A DNA stretch of 33,327 nt from Bacteroidales bacterium (lineage in GTDB: Bacteria > Bacteroidota > Bacteroidia > Bacteroidales > P3): assembly GCA_017522105.1 (NCBI GenBank), contig JAFXAA010000023.1, forward strand, positions 1 to 33,327. The letters are read 5' to 3'. Positions 14,782 to 23,827 of the stretch are shown here, piece by piece. Positions within the stretch are counted from its first letter, which is position 1; each line of letters begins with the position of its first letter. Made by a program: the position numbers and the translations under genes. The notes under the pieces were generated by a model. The model was not told the DNA's origin and searched no databases. It was given only the letters and a program-made list of their open reading frames with translations.

Positions 14782-16100
14782 GAAACAAGATACTGATAAT
14801 AGGCATTGCTTTTCTGGCGGCTTTGACAGGCCAGAGTGCCGACGCGCAAAACAGTTTCAACCTGCCCTATTCGCAATATGGGCTTGGCAGCGTGGAGCAG
14901 CCGTTCAACATGCCGATGGCGTCAGCGATGGGAGGGGTGGTGTACACGCGCTCCAACAGCAATGCCATCAACCCCTTCAACCCAGCCTCGTACGGTGGCA
15001 TAGGGCTTGAGAGCTTTGTGTTCGACATGGGCCTCAACGTGCAGATGAACCGCCTGACGAGCGACGGGCGCACTGTCAAGTCGGCCGACGGCAACGTGGG
15101 CTACCTGGCCGTGGGGTTGCCCATCACGCGGTGGTGGAAGATGGCTGCGGGGCTGATGCCGTACTCTTCAGTGTCCTACGTCACAAGAATACCCGCCACG
15201 ACTGGCGGCATGGCCACGCAGTTTGAAGGCCGAGGCGGCGTCAACCAGATATTCGCCGGTATGGCTTTCAACGTGCTTGACGGCAAGAAGGACAAGTTGC
15301 AGGCTGGTTTCAACGTGAAGTACCTGACGGGAAGTGTGGTAAGGCTGATGTCGTACACCACCACGGACACGTCGCTCCACCTCATCAACTCGCGCCACGC
15401 CCAGGAACTGAGGCTCAGCAATGTGTTGCTGGACTTCGGTGTGCAGTACCGTCGTGCGCTGGGTGAGAAGTACACGCTTGGTGCAGGCGTGGTGTACAAG
15501 CCGTATATGGACATGCAGGTCAAGGAAGTGTCGTTGATATACACGTACCACGCCACCTCCGAGGCATTGCTCGATACGGTGTTCCCTGCCAGCGGCGAGG
15601 ATGCAGAACTGCGCAGTCGCCTGGAGCAGGCGCATACTGTCGGGGTGGGGGTGAGCCTGGAGCGCAACGGTTTGTGGCAGGTGGCTGCCGATGCAGCCTT
15701 CTCCGGATGGCAGGGTTTGCGCCATACACCTGTGGCCGGTCGTAGCGTCTTTGGCGAGAGTCCCATGCGCGGCGGAGCCTACAGCCGCTATGCCGTGGGC
15801 TTTGAGAAGCTGGTAAACGCGGAGGCCTCCAACTACTTCGGCCGTATGGGCTGGAGCGCGGGTGCCAGTATGGAGCAGGGTCTGCTCTACCTGACAATGC
15901 CTAATGGCGAGAGCCGTGTGGATCGTTGGAGCATCGGTGCTGGAGCCACGTTGCCAATGCGCCGCGGCCGTTCGCTGCTCACCATCAGCGTGGGCTACAG
16001 CAGCATGGGTGACAAGGCTGTGATGCAGCGCCGCTGCGTGACATTCGGCGTGGCCGTGAGCAGCTGCGAACGCTGGTTTGTGAAACGCAAATACAATTAA
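14778..16100 (+). CDS. Outer-membrane beta-barrel protein of the coaX-lptC locus
   Basis: 440 residues. A signal peptide (1-23, ending SADAQ) precedes a long series of alternating amphipathic strands with frequent aromatic girdle residues, typical of an outer-membrane barrel. The opening NSFNLPYSQYGLGSVEQPFNMPMASAMGG and the stretch AINPFNPASYGGI resemble the transport-type (FadL/OmpP1-like) barrels of Bacteroidales. In that group such a gene lies between coaX and the TPR/lptC pair. The substrate is unknown. The start is fixed by the ATGA overlap with coaX. The C-terminal strand SSCERWFVKRKYN is not a classical Phe-ending barrel strand. Confidence 0.75.
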   Translation: MRNKILIIGIAFLAALTGQSADAQNSFNLPYSQYGLGSVEQPFNMPMASAMGGVVYTRSNSNAINPFNPASYGGIGLESFVFDMGLNVQMNRLTSDGRTVKSADGNVGYLAVGLPITRWWKMAAGLMPYSSVSYVTRIPATTGGMATQFEGRGGVNQIFAGMAFNVLDGKKDKLQAGFNVKYLTGSVVRLMSYTTTDTSLHLINSRHAQELRLSNVLLDFGVQYRRALGEKYTLGAGVVYKPYMDMQVKEVSLIYTYHATSEALLDTVFPASGEDAELRSRLEQAHTVGVGVSLERNGLWQVAADAAFSGWQGLRHTPVAGRSVFGESPMRGGAYSRYAVGFEKLVNAEASNYFGRMGWSAGASMEQGLLYLTMPNGESRVDRWSIGAGATLPMRRGRSLLTISVGYSSMGDKAVMQRRCVTFGVAVSSCERWFVKRKYN

Positions 16101-16168
16101 GGCAGCAATAAAAAGGCCGCAGGCGATACTAAAGCATAAAGTACGAAACAAACAAAAAAGAAATAACA

Positions 16169-17527
16169 ATGAAAACACTCAGAACTTTAACCATCGGAAC
16201 TCTCTTGGCAGCAGCAGCGTTGCCCGCCGTGGCTCAGATGGAGAAATGGGGGTGCAACGACGAGGCGCTCCAGAACCCGCAGCCCATGATGGAGGCGGTG
16301 TCGCTCTACCAGGAGAACGTGAAACAGTATAAGGCATCGAAGGACCAGCGCTACCTGCAGGAAGCCTATCCTCAGTGGAAGACCATCGTGGCCAACTGCC
16401 CAAAGCAGAGCAAGAACCTCTACATCAACGGTGCCAATATCCTGAAGGTGATGATTGCCAACGCCAAGACCGAAGAGGAGAAGAAGGCTTACATAGACGA
16501 AATGATGGCCATGTATGACACACGTATTGCCAAATACGGCGAGGCTGCCAAATATACCGCCAAAAAGGCCAACGAGCTGGAGGAGATACTCAAGGAGGAC
16601 GGGCTGCAGCAATACTACGCCCTCTACAGCGAGGCGGTGAAGATTGGCGGCGATGACCTGGAGGCTGCCTACCTGGTGAAATACATGGAGGCCACCATCA
16701 ACTATGTGCGCGCCGGCTATGCCGAGCCCACCTTGGTGGTCGACAACTACGATATAGCCAGCGACCTGCTGGAAGACGAGTTGCAGAAGAACGCCGCCGA
16801 CAGCGTCAAGGCCGCCACCATACGCGGCTATATCGCTGGCGTCGAGGCTGCATTCTCGCCTTACGCCACATGCGACCAGCTGGTGGAGATATACAGCAAG
16901 AAGTTTGAGGCTGACCCCGAAAATGTCGACCTGTTGAAGAAAATCACCGGCATCATGATGCGCAAACGTTGCACAGACCAGGATCTCTTCTTCCGCGCCA
17001 CGGAGAACCTCTACCGCTTGGAACCCAGTCCTGCCACGGCAATGCGTATGGGTCAGATGTGCATCTCCAAGAAACAGTATGGCGACGCTGTCAAGTACCT
17101 GAACGACGCCATTCAGGGTGTCAGCGGCAAGGACAAGTACAACGCCTACCTCTTCCTCGGCTATGCCCACAGTGGCGCCAACAACTACAGCGCTGCACGT
17201 ACGGCCTACAACAATGCCGCCGCTGCCGATGCCACGAAGGGTGAACCCTATATGAGGATAGCAATGCTTTATGGCTCCACGTTCCGCACTGCATCGGAAG
17301 ACAACGTTGGCGGGCGCAGCGCATACTGGGCTGCGGTGGACAAGCTGCAGCGCTCCAAGGCGGTGGAACCTACCGAAGAGAATATAGAGGCTTGCAACCA
17401 ACTCATTAACAGCTACTCGGCTCACTACCCCTCGAAGACTGACGCCTTCATGGCTGGCATGGAGAACGGACAGCGCTTCACGGTGCCGGGATGGATAGGT
17501 GAAACAACAACGGTAAGAACACGTTAG
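16169..17527 (+). CDS. Secreted tetratricopeptide repeat protein
   Basis: 452 residues with a signal peptide (1-22, ending LPAVAQ). The mature protein is almost entirely helical. The N-terminal part (residues 23-150) has long helices with Lys/Glu. TPR-like units are clearest at about 280-370, for example SPATAMRMGQMCISKKQYGDAVKYLNDAI and NAYLFLGYAHSGANNYSAARTAYNNA. TPR scaffolds bind partner proteins, and the partner here is unknown. Its fixed place between an outer-membrane barrel and lptC suggests an envelope-assembly role (inference). There is a 68-base gap before it without a -7 box, and lptC follows after 5 bases. Confidence 0.8.
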   Translation: MKTLRTLTIGTLLAAAALPAVAQMEKWGCNDEALQNPQPMMEAVSLYQENVKQYKASKDQRYLQEAYPQWKTIVANCPKQSKNLYINGANILKVMIANAKTEEEKKAYIDEMMAMYDTRIAKYGEAAKYTAKKANELEEILKEDGLQQYYALYSEAVKIGGDDLEAAYLVKYMEATINYVRAGYAEPTLVVDNYDIASDLLEDELQKNAADSVKAATIRGYIAGVEAAFSPYATCDQLVEIYSKKFEADPENVDLLKKITGIMMRKRCTDQDLFFRATENLYRLEPSPATAMRMGQMCISKKQYGDAVKYLNDAIQGVSGKDKYNAYLFLGYAHSGANNYSAARTAYNNAAAADATKGEPYMRIAMLYGSTFRTASEDNVGGRSAYWAAVDKLQRSKAVEPTEENIEACNQLINSYSAHYPSKTDAFMAGMENGQRFTVPGWIGETTTVRTR

Positions 17528-17532
17528 GCAAC

Positions 17533-18117
17533 GTGAGTACATACAACAACGTCAAGCCGATAGGGGCGTGCCGATGGGTTACGCTCCTATCGGCTTGTCT
17601 GATTATGGCGATGCCAACGGCCTGCAAGAGCGACAAAGACATGCTTCCGGAGGATTGGAGCGATTCTGCCAGCCAGCAGGTGCGCGACGCGCGCATACAG
17701 CGCACCGAGGGCGGCAAACTGCAGCTTGAGCTCAATGCTCCGCTCATACAGAAATTCGAGCGGCCAGTGGCCAAAACCTTATACAGAAGCCTCGGCGGAA
17801 AAAGGGTGTCGATGATGTTGTACGAGAACGGAGTGGAGAAAAAAACATTCATAGAGGCCGACTATGCTGTCTCGTATGATGACCGCGACCTGATGGAGGC
17901 TCATGACAGCGTGGTGGTGATAGATTTCAATGCCGGCGATACCATATACCTGCAGGACCTGATATGGAATTCTGCGGAAGACCGCATATACTCCGAGCAT
18001 CCTGTACGTGCCAAGAACGGCAACCGCATCACCTTGGGCGACGGGTTTGTGAGCGATCAACGCTTGGAGAACATGCAGATTATCCGCCAACGCGGAGTGA
18101 TAGAATTTGAAGACTGA
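17533..18117 (+). CDS. lptC: LPS export periplasmic protein LptC
   Basis: 194 residues. LptC receives lipopolysaccharide from LptBFG in the inner membrane and passes it to the periplasmic LptA bridge. The N-terminal hydrophobic segment (about 14-30) ends in PTACKSDKD, a loose lipobox that could give a lipoprotein anchor at Cys31. The LptC beta-jellyroll follows, with RIQRTEGGKLQLELNAP, FIEADYAVSYDDRDLMEAHDSVVV and IWNSAEDRIYSEHPVRAKNGNRITLGDGFVSDQRLE. The last of these is the characteristic C-terminal LptC stretch. The GTG at 17533 is chosen because it keeps the complete signal. lpxD starts 5 bases after the stop. Confidence 0.88.
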   Translation: MSTYNNVKPIGACRWVTLLSACLIMAMPTACKSDKDMLPEDWSDSASQQVRDARIQRTEGGKLQLELNAPLIQKFERPVAKTLYRSLGGKRVSMMLYENGVEKKTFIEADYAVSYDDRDLMEAHDSVVVIDFNAGDTIYLQDLIWNSAEDRIYSEHPVRAKNGNRITLGDGFVSDQRLENMQIIRQRGVIEFED

Positions 18118-18122
18118 ACAGA

Positions 18123-19136
18123 ATGCAACTTACTGCTAAAGAACTGGCCCGCAAGGTGAATGGCACCATAGAGGGCGACGAGAACACCAAGGTATGGAAG
18201 CCTTGCAAGATAGAAGAGGGCTGTGAAGGGGGAATTACTTTCCTCGGCAACCCCAAGTACACGCACTACATCTATGAGAAGCAGGCGTCGATAGTCATTG
18301 TACGCAAAGACTTCGTGCCGGAGCACCCCGTGGGGTCTACCCTCATACGTGTAGATAACCCGTATATAGCTGTGGCCGTGTTGTTGCATACCTTCAACGA
18401 GCGCACCAAACCGCCCAAGGGACGGTCGTGGCGCAGCCACGTGGGACGCGGCAGTCATGTTGGCAAGCGCTGCTACATGGGGCCGTATGCCGTAGTGGGG
18501 CGCCATACCCAGATAGGCAATGACGTGAAGATATACCCCAACGCATGTATTGGAGACAACTGCAAGATTGGCGACGGCACAATAATCTACGCTGGCGTGA
18601 AAATTTATGAGGGTGTAGAGATAGGACGCAACTGCATCATCCATGCCGGTGCTGTGATAGGCGCCGACGGGTTCGGCTTCGCGCCCACAGGCGACGGTGG
18701 CTGGAACAAGATTGACCAGATTGGCAACGTAGTGCTGGAGGATAATGTGGAAGTTGGCGCCAACACATGCATAGACCGTGCCACCATGGGCTCCACCATC
18801 CTGCACCAAGGTGTTAAAGTGGACAACCTATGCCAGGTGGCACACAACGTGGTCATAGGGCGCAATACCGCCATGGCGTCGCAGGTGGGCATAGCTGGCA
18901 GTTGCAAAGTCGGCGAAGAATGTATCATTGCCGGCCAGGCAGGATTGGTGGGCCACATATCCGTTGGCGACCATGTCACTATCGGCGCCCAAAGCGGCGT
19001 GACCCATTCTGTGGCCGACAATGCCACCATCTTTGGCAGTCCTGCCACCGATGCGCCCAAACGCCGCAAGATAGAGGTGCTGCTGCGCAACATTGACAAG
19101 ATTGTGGAACGCATAGACAAGCTTGAGAGCAGATGA
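18123..19136 (+). CDS. lpxD: UDP-3-O-acylglucosamine N-acyltransferase
   Basis: Third step of lipid A synthesis: transfer of a 3-hydroxyacyl chain from ACP to UDP-3-O-acylglucosamine. The N-terminal uridine-binding domain (about 1-100) has ITFLGNPKYTHYIYE. A left-handed beta-helix of hexapeptide repeats spans about 105-300 (IGDNCKIGDGTIIYAGVKI and similar). The catalytic His is His241 in CQVAHNVVIG. GAVIGADGFGFAP and CIDRATMGST are LpxD signatures. The C-terminal helix (about 310-337) supports the trimer. In many Bacteroidota lpxD is followed by an lpxC-fabZ fusion. Here an SGNH gene overlaps its stop (ATGA) instead. Confidence 0.95.
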   Translation: MQLTAKELARKVNGTIEGDENTKVWKPCKIEEGCEGGITFLGNPKYTHYIYEKQASIVIVRKDFVPEHPVGSTLIRVDNPYIAVAVLLHTFNERTKPPKGRSWRSHVGRGSHVGKRCYMGPYAVVGRHTQIGNDVKIYPNACIGDNCKIGDGTIIYAGVKIYEGVEIGRNCIIHAGAVIGADGFGFAPTGDGGWNKIDQIGNVVLEDNVEVGANTCIDRATMGSTILHQGVKVDNLCQVAHNVVIGRNTAMASQVGIAGSCKVGEECIIAGQAGLVGHISVGDHVTIGAQSGVTHSVADNATIFGSPATDAPKRRKIEVLLRNIDKIVERIDKLESR

Positions 19137-20611
19137 AAGCCCGGACAATACTCCTCGTCTTTGCCATAGTGATAGTGGCGCTTTGGGGTCTGACATTCCT
19201 CTTCCCTCGCGATGGTATCACCATCGGTAACCTGCACCTCCGTTTCCCTACGCTCCATTCCCTTGCCGAGACGCCGACCACCGCTGACATCGATGTCACA
19301 CCCGACAGCGTCCCCGGCCAGATGAAGCTGGAAGATTCCATCACCTTCTACCATAAGCTGGTGGATAGCGGCGCCATCCGTTTCTGGCTGCCGGAGCCTC
19401 ATTATTTTGACGCCTTCTGGCAGGCTGTGGAACATGCTGTTGCCAACAACCGCACCGTGCGCATTATGCACTACGGCGACTCGCAGATAGAAATGGACCA
19501 CATCAGCTCACGCCTGCGAGCCTATATGCAAAGCACCTATGGCGGTGGTGGCCCGGGTATGCTTCCTTTCAAGACCATTACCCCGACCATGACGGTGCGG
19601 CAGAGCAACAATGGCGACCTCGTCCATCTTGCTTCTTTCGGCGACAGTCTTGCCATCCGCAGCCGTGGCAACTACGGCCTCATGATGCAGAGTTTCCGCC
19701 TTGAGGGCGGCAGCGCTACGGTGACGGTCAAAAGCGCCAGCAGCAACCGTGTGGACGATGCCGCCAAGCGGTTTGAGCATGTTCGCCTTGTGGCCAACAA
19801 CCACGGCGGTCTTGTGGCCGATTTCACCGACCTCAAGAACAAACGTAACAGCCAGAAACAGAAAGCGCCAAAAGGTGTGGGGGCACTTGTGTGGCACACC
19901 GACACGGTGACCAACGGCATCAGGCTGAGTGTCAGCGGCTCCGCAGACCTCTATGCCATCACTGTCGATGCAGGAAATGGTGGCGTGGCCGTGGACAACA
20001 TACCCATGCGCGGCTGCTCCGGGCAGCAGTTCACTCTTGTCAATGAAGACCTTCTCTCTGCTGCCTACGCCACGCTCGACGTGGGTCTGATAATACTCCA
20101 GTTCGGTGGCAACTCGGTGCCATACATCCGCGACTCTGCCGCCATTTCAACCTACTGCCGCTCCATCGGCAAGCAGATTGCCCATGTGCGTCGTTGCTGT
20201 CCCAATGCAAAACTGCTATTCATCGGTCCTTCGGACATGAGCAAACGCATACGTGGCCAGTTGCAGACCTACCCCATCATCCCGCCGTTGATTGACAGCC
20301 TCATAGCCACAGCAACAGCCAACGGAGCTGCCTACTGGAGCATCTACCACGCCATGGGAGGCCTCAACACCATGCCGCAGTGGACGCGACAAGGCCTTGC
20401 CGGCAACGACTACATCCACTTCTCGCAGAAGGGGGCTGACAAGATGGGCGACCTTCTGGCCGAAGCCTTCGACAACAGCCACAAACTCTACACGCTTGAG
20501 CAACGTTGGGAGCAGCTGCACCCCAAGAAAACAACAACTGTAGTGAAAAAACAGGCTTCCAAGAAGAACAGGAAGGCACGACGCAGCCGCAGGAAAGGAG
20601 GCCGTAGATGA
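19133..20611 (+). CDS. Membrane-anchored SGNH/GDSL hydrolase-like protein, acyl-transfer partner
   Basis: 492 residues. One N-terminal membrane segment (about 4-24) is followed by a periplasmic SGNH fold. Block I is HYGDSQIEMDH with Ser117 as nucleophile. A block III-like LQFGGNSVPY lies near 320-330, and block V is GNDYIHFSQKG with Asp426 and His429. The domain between is enlarged by a beta-rich insertion at about 165-300. Such proteins act with MBOAT membrane proteins as O-acetyl transferases or esterases of wall or exopolysaccharide (PatB/AlgJ/AlgX type). The MBOAT gene two places downstream supports this pairing. The highly basic tail (KKNRKARRSRRKGGRR) is unusual. The start overlaps lpxD and the stop overlaps the next gene, both as ATGA. 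Confidence 0.8.
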   Translation: MKARTILLVFAIVIVALWGLTFLFPRDGITIGNLHLRFPTLHSLAETPTTADIDVTPDSVPGQMKLEDSITFYHKLVDSGAIRFWLPEPHYFDAFWQAVEHAVANNRTVRIMHYGDSQIEMDHISSRLRAYMQSTYGGGGPGMLPFKTITPTMTVRQSNNGDLVHLASFGDSLAIRSRGNYGLMMQSFRLEGGSATVTVKSASSNRVDDAAKRFEHVRLVANNHGGLVADFTDLKNKRNSQKQKAPKGVGALVWHTDTVTNGIRLSVSGSADLYAITVDAGNGGVAVDNIPMRGCSGQQFTLVNEDLLSAAYATLDVGLIILQFGGNSVPYIRDSAAISTYCRSIGKQIAHVRRCCPNAKLLFIGPSDMSKRIRGQLQTYPIIPPLIDSLIATATANGAAYWSIYHAMGGLNTMPQWTRQGLAGNDYIHFSQKGADKMGDLLAEAFDNSHKLYTLEQRWEQLHPKKTTTVVKKQASKKNRKARRSRRKGGRR

Positions 20612-21837
20612 AGAAAAGCCTTGTCTTCGCCGTTCTGGCGCTCCTCGCCACCCACCTTTTCATGGCGCAGGCACAGGATGTACCGTACAAGAAATACATC
20701 AAGTACAGCGCCAACGTGCTGCATTTCGACAGTGCTTCGCCATCCATGAACCGTCTCTTCAACCGTTGGCAGACTCTCCAATCCTCGCGCCAGGGCAACC
20801 TCAACATTGTACACATAGGAGCCTCGCATGTGCAGGCCGGCAGCCTCACCAACACTGTGCGCTGCCTCATCCTTGCCGACAACCCCGGGCTTGTGGGTTC
20901 CAGAGGCATGATTTTTCCGTATTCCGCCGCCGCCCGCTGCAACAACCCCGCCGACTACCGCGTGCAATGTCCACAGAAAGTCATTCTCACGCGCAATGTC
21001 TACAAGGACTACGCCTATCCGCTGGGCTTGTGTGGCATAGCGGTCACCGCTGCCGACACCCTCACCGAGATGGCCATCAAGCTCAACGAGCCGCGTGTCG
21101 ACTATGCCACTACCCGCATTGTCCTCCTCGGCCACAGCGAACAGGGTGTCGTGCCACGCCTGCGCCTTGACAACCGCGAGGTCTACCCCTCCTACATCGA
21201 CAACACCACCGACCGCTACCTCTTCAATCTCGGCCAGGCAGTGGACTCCTTCTGCATCGTGCTTCCTTGCCGCGAGGGCGACCGATTCACCGTCAGCGGC
21301 ATTCTCCTCGACAACCGGCATCCTGGCTTCTCCTACCATTCCATCGGCGTCAATGGCGCCTCGGTCAGCGACTATCTGCGCTGCCGCCACTTCGTGCGCG
21401 ACCTCCGGCTGCTCCACCCAGACGTTGTGGTCTTCGGTATCGGCATCAACGATGCCTCCGGCACCTCGTTCGACACCGCAGCCTTCCGCCGCAACTACCT
21501 CCAGCTCATAGACTCTGTGCGTGCTGTCAACCCCGACTGCACCTTCATCTTCTTCACCAACAACGACAGCTTCCGCGAGGCCGGTCGCCGACACTATGCG
21601 GTCAACACCAACGGTGCACTGGCACGCGATGTCTTCTACCGCCTTGCCCACGACACCGACGGCGCCGTCTGGGACCAATACGAAGTGATGGGCGGCCTCG
21701 GCTCGATGGAGAAATGGTATAAGGACGGCCTTGCCCAGAAAGACCGTGTGCACTTCACCACCGCTGGCTACCAACTCGTAGGCACACTCTTCTATCAGGC
21801 CCTCGTCGACGCCATCAAGAAACACAAAACCCGGTGA
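20608..21837 (+). CDS. Secreted SGNH hydrolase-like protein with altered block I
   Basis: 409 residues with a signal peptide (1-22, ending MAQAQ). The SGNH order is recognisable. Block I is HIGASHVQAG, where the usual GDS is GAS but the nucleophile position Ser73 is kept. Block III is VVVFGIGINDAS (Asn281, Asp282). Block V is KDRVHFTTAGYQLVG with Asp379 and His382. The catalytic Ser/Asn/Asp/His set is therefore present. It is a paralogue-like neighbour of the preceding SGNH gene and overlaps it (ATGA). It also overlaps the following MBOAT gene (GTGA). It probably hydrolyses or transfers acyl groups on a surface glycan in the periplasm. Confidence 0.8.
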   Translation: MKKSLVFAVLALLATHLFMAQAQDVPYKKYIKYSANVLHFDSASPSMNRLFNRWQTLQSSRQGNLNIVHIGASHVQAGSLTNTVRCLILADNPGLVGSRGMIFPYSAAARCNNPADYRVQCPQKVILTRNVYKDYAYPLGLCGIAVTAADTLTEMAIKLNEPRVDYATTRIVLLGHSEQGVVPRLRLDNREVYPSYIDNTTDRYLFNLGQAVDSFCIVLPCREGDRFTVSGILLDNRHPGFSYHSIGVNGASVSDYLRCRHFVRDLRLLHPDVVVFGIGINDASGTSFDTAAFRRNYLQLIDSVRAVNPDCTFIFFTNNDSFREAGRRHYAVNTNGALARDVFYRLAHDTDGAVWDQYEVMGGLGSMEKWYKDGLAQKDRVHFTTAGYQLVGTLFYQALVDAIKKHKTR

Positions 21838-23702
21838 ACGACATCCTGCTATACTTCTCGAAGCTCTTCAGCTTCGACAGCTCCCATCCTCTGCTCTTCA
21901 CCCAGATACATTTCTGGGTCTTCTTCCTCATCGTCTTCGCTTTCTATACCCTCTTTTGCACTGGCCGTTCCCTGCCCCGCCATCGCCGTGTGGCTCGCAA
22001 CGGCTACCTCTTCGCTGTCAGCCTCTTCTTCTACTACAAGACCTCTGGCCTCTTCGTGCTGCTGCTTGTCTTCTCCACGCTGCTCGGCTGGCTGCTTGGC
22101 ATCCGCATGGATGCCAGCCCTTCGCAGCCCCGTCGCAAGGCTCTGATGGCCACTGGTGTCACCATCAACCTTCTTGTCCTCTGCTATTTCAAGTACGCCT
22201 ACTTCTTCACCGACCTCTACAATGCCACTTTCGGCACCTCGCACGTCGTTGTCAACCACCTGGCTCTCTGGGCCAACAACGCCTTTGGCACCAACCACTT
22301 CGACGCCTCTGTCATCCTCCTCCCCGTGGGCATCTCGTTCTTCACATTCCAGAACATCAGCTACATCGTGGATGTCTACAAACGCAAGATCGCCCATGTG
22401 GGCAACATCCTCGACTTTGGCTTCTACACCGCTTTCTTCCCGCAACTCGTCGCGGGCCCCATCCTCCGCGCCGACCAGTTCGTCCCGCAGCTTTACCGCC
22501 CCTTCTTCCTCGGCCGCAGGCAGTTCGGAATAGCGGTTTTTTGGATTGTCAACGGCCTCATCAAAAAGCTCGTCCTCAGCGACTACCTGGCCGTCAACTT
22601 TGTCGACCGCGTCTTCGACAATCCGTCGCTCTACACTCCCTTTGAGAATTTCTCCGCCCTGCTGCTCTATTCCATGCAGGTCTATGCCGACTTCTCGGGC
22701 TACACCGACATTGCCATCGGCGTGGCAATGATGATGGGTTTCTACCTGCCCACCAACTTCAATTCGCCCTACAAGGCCACCAACCCCAGCGACTTCTGGC
22801 GCCGCTGGCACATGTCGCTCTCCAACTGGCTTCGCGACTACCTCTACATTCCCCTTGGCGGCAACCGCCACGCGGGCTTCCTGTCCTACTTCATCCTCGC
22901 CGCCATCCTCGCCATAGCAGCGTTCCGGCTGCGAAACCTCGCTTTCAGCATCGTTGCCGCCGTCGTCGTCCTCGCCGTCGTGCTGCTCTACTTCCTGCGT
23001 CCGCCGCACCGCCGCGAGCTCGGCACCAATGTCAACAACATGGACACCATGCTCCTCGGCGGCCTGTGGCACGGCTCGTCGCTCAACTTCATCACCTGGG
23101 GCGGCCTCAACGGCATAGGCATACTCGTCTACAAATGGTGGAAAAAACAGGGCTGGATAACCCATATCCTCACCCTCGCGGCCACGTCAGCAATACTGCA
23201 TCTGCTCAAGGCCACCGTCGGCGGCCCACTGCTCAACATGTTGTGGTTCATCGCCTTCGTGTCATTCGTTGTCTACACTCTGCTGCACCTCCTGCCGCAG
23301 CAAGCCCGTGGCACACAGCGTGCATGGGTGGCATGGACCACTCTCCTCACCTTCATCTTCATCTCTTTCACGCGTCTGTTCTTCCGCAGCGGCACCAACC
23401 TCGACCCCGCCGAAGCCAACGAGGTGGCTTGGATGACAGCCTCCCTCATGGTGGGGCAGATTGGCTCTCACTGGCAGCTCGACCAGATTCCAACCATTAT
23501 TGCCCACTACTGGGCTCCTTTCCTGCTCTTCGTCCTTGGCATGGTGGTGCACTGGCTGCCAGTACGCTTCAAGCGTCGCTACCGTCTCTGGTTTGCGCAG
23601 ATGCCTCTGTGGCTTCTCGTTACGGTTGTCGTAGCCACCGTTGTGGTGCTCTACCAGTTTGTCACCGCCGACCTCCAGCCGTTCATCTATTTCCAGTTCT
23701 GA
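21834..23702 (+). CDS. MBOAT family membrane-bound O-acyltransferase
   Basis: 622 residues and strongly hydrophobic, with about 12 or more membrane segments. Signature stretches are PVGISFFTFQNISYIVDVYK near 163-182, FFPQLVAGPILR near 202-213, and RWHMSLSNWLRDYLYIPLGGNRH around residues 325-347. The catalytic histidine is His413 in LLGGLWHGSSLNFITWGGLNG. The family moves acyl groups across or within the inner membrane (AlgI, DltB, PatA). With two periplasmic SGNH proteins this forms a complete three-gene O-acylation cassette. The target could be peptidoglycan, exopolysaccharide or LPS; the link to lpxD favours the last (inference). An extra loop with paired membrane segments at about 345-395 separates the two signatures. 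The GTG start overlaps the previous stop. Confidence 0.93.
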   Translation: MNDILLYFSKLFSFDSSHPLLFTQIHFWVFFLIVFAFYTLFCTGRSLPRHRRVARNGYLFAVSLFFYYKTSGLFVLLLVFSTLLGWLLGIRMDASPSQPRRKALMATGVTINLLVLCYFKYAYFFTDLYNATFGTSHVVVNHLALWANNAFGTNHFDASVILLPVGISFFTFQNISYIVDVYKRKIAHVGNILDFGFYTAFFPQLVAGPILRADQFVPQLYRPFFLGRRQFGIAVFWIVNGLIKKLVLSDYLAVNFVDRVFDNPSLYTPFENFSALLLYSMQVYADFSGYTDIAIGVAMMMGFYLPTNFNSPYKATNPSDFWRRWHMSLSNWLRDYLYIPLGGNRHAGFLSYFILAAILAIAAFRLRNLAFSIVAAVVVLAVVLLYFLRPPHRRELGTNVNNMDTMLLGGLWHGSSLNFITWGGLNGIGILVYKWWKKQGWITHILTLAATSAILHLLKATVGGPLLNMLWFIAFVSFVVYTLLHLLPQQARGTQRAWVAWTTLLTFIFISFTRLFFRSGTNLDPAEANEVAWMTASLMVGQIGSHWQLDQIPTIIAHYWAPFLLFVLGMVVHWLPVRFKRRYRLWFAQMPLWLLVTVVVATVVVLYQFVTADLQPFIYFQF

Positions 23703-23714
23703 TTTTCCACCGAG

Positions 23715-23814
23715 CCCCTACGGAGCCCCTACGGAGTCCCTACGGCCGTTCTTCAGTGGAAGACCGAAATTCGGCCGTAGGGGCTCCGTAGGGGGGCCGT
23801 AGGGACTCCGTACC
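23715..23814. repeat. Intergenic palindromic repeat, copy 2
   Basis: Same element as 11503-11591, with the first 48 bases identical. The right half differs: ACCGAAATTCGGCC, then GTAGGGGCTCCGTAGG, then GGCCGTAGGGACTCCG. The right half thus carries two complementary arms. It fills the gap between the convergent MBOAT and DUF2723 genes, where a long hairpin could stop transcription from both sides. Confidence 0.85.
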
Positions 23815-23827
23815 GAATCCACGGTGT

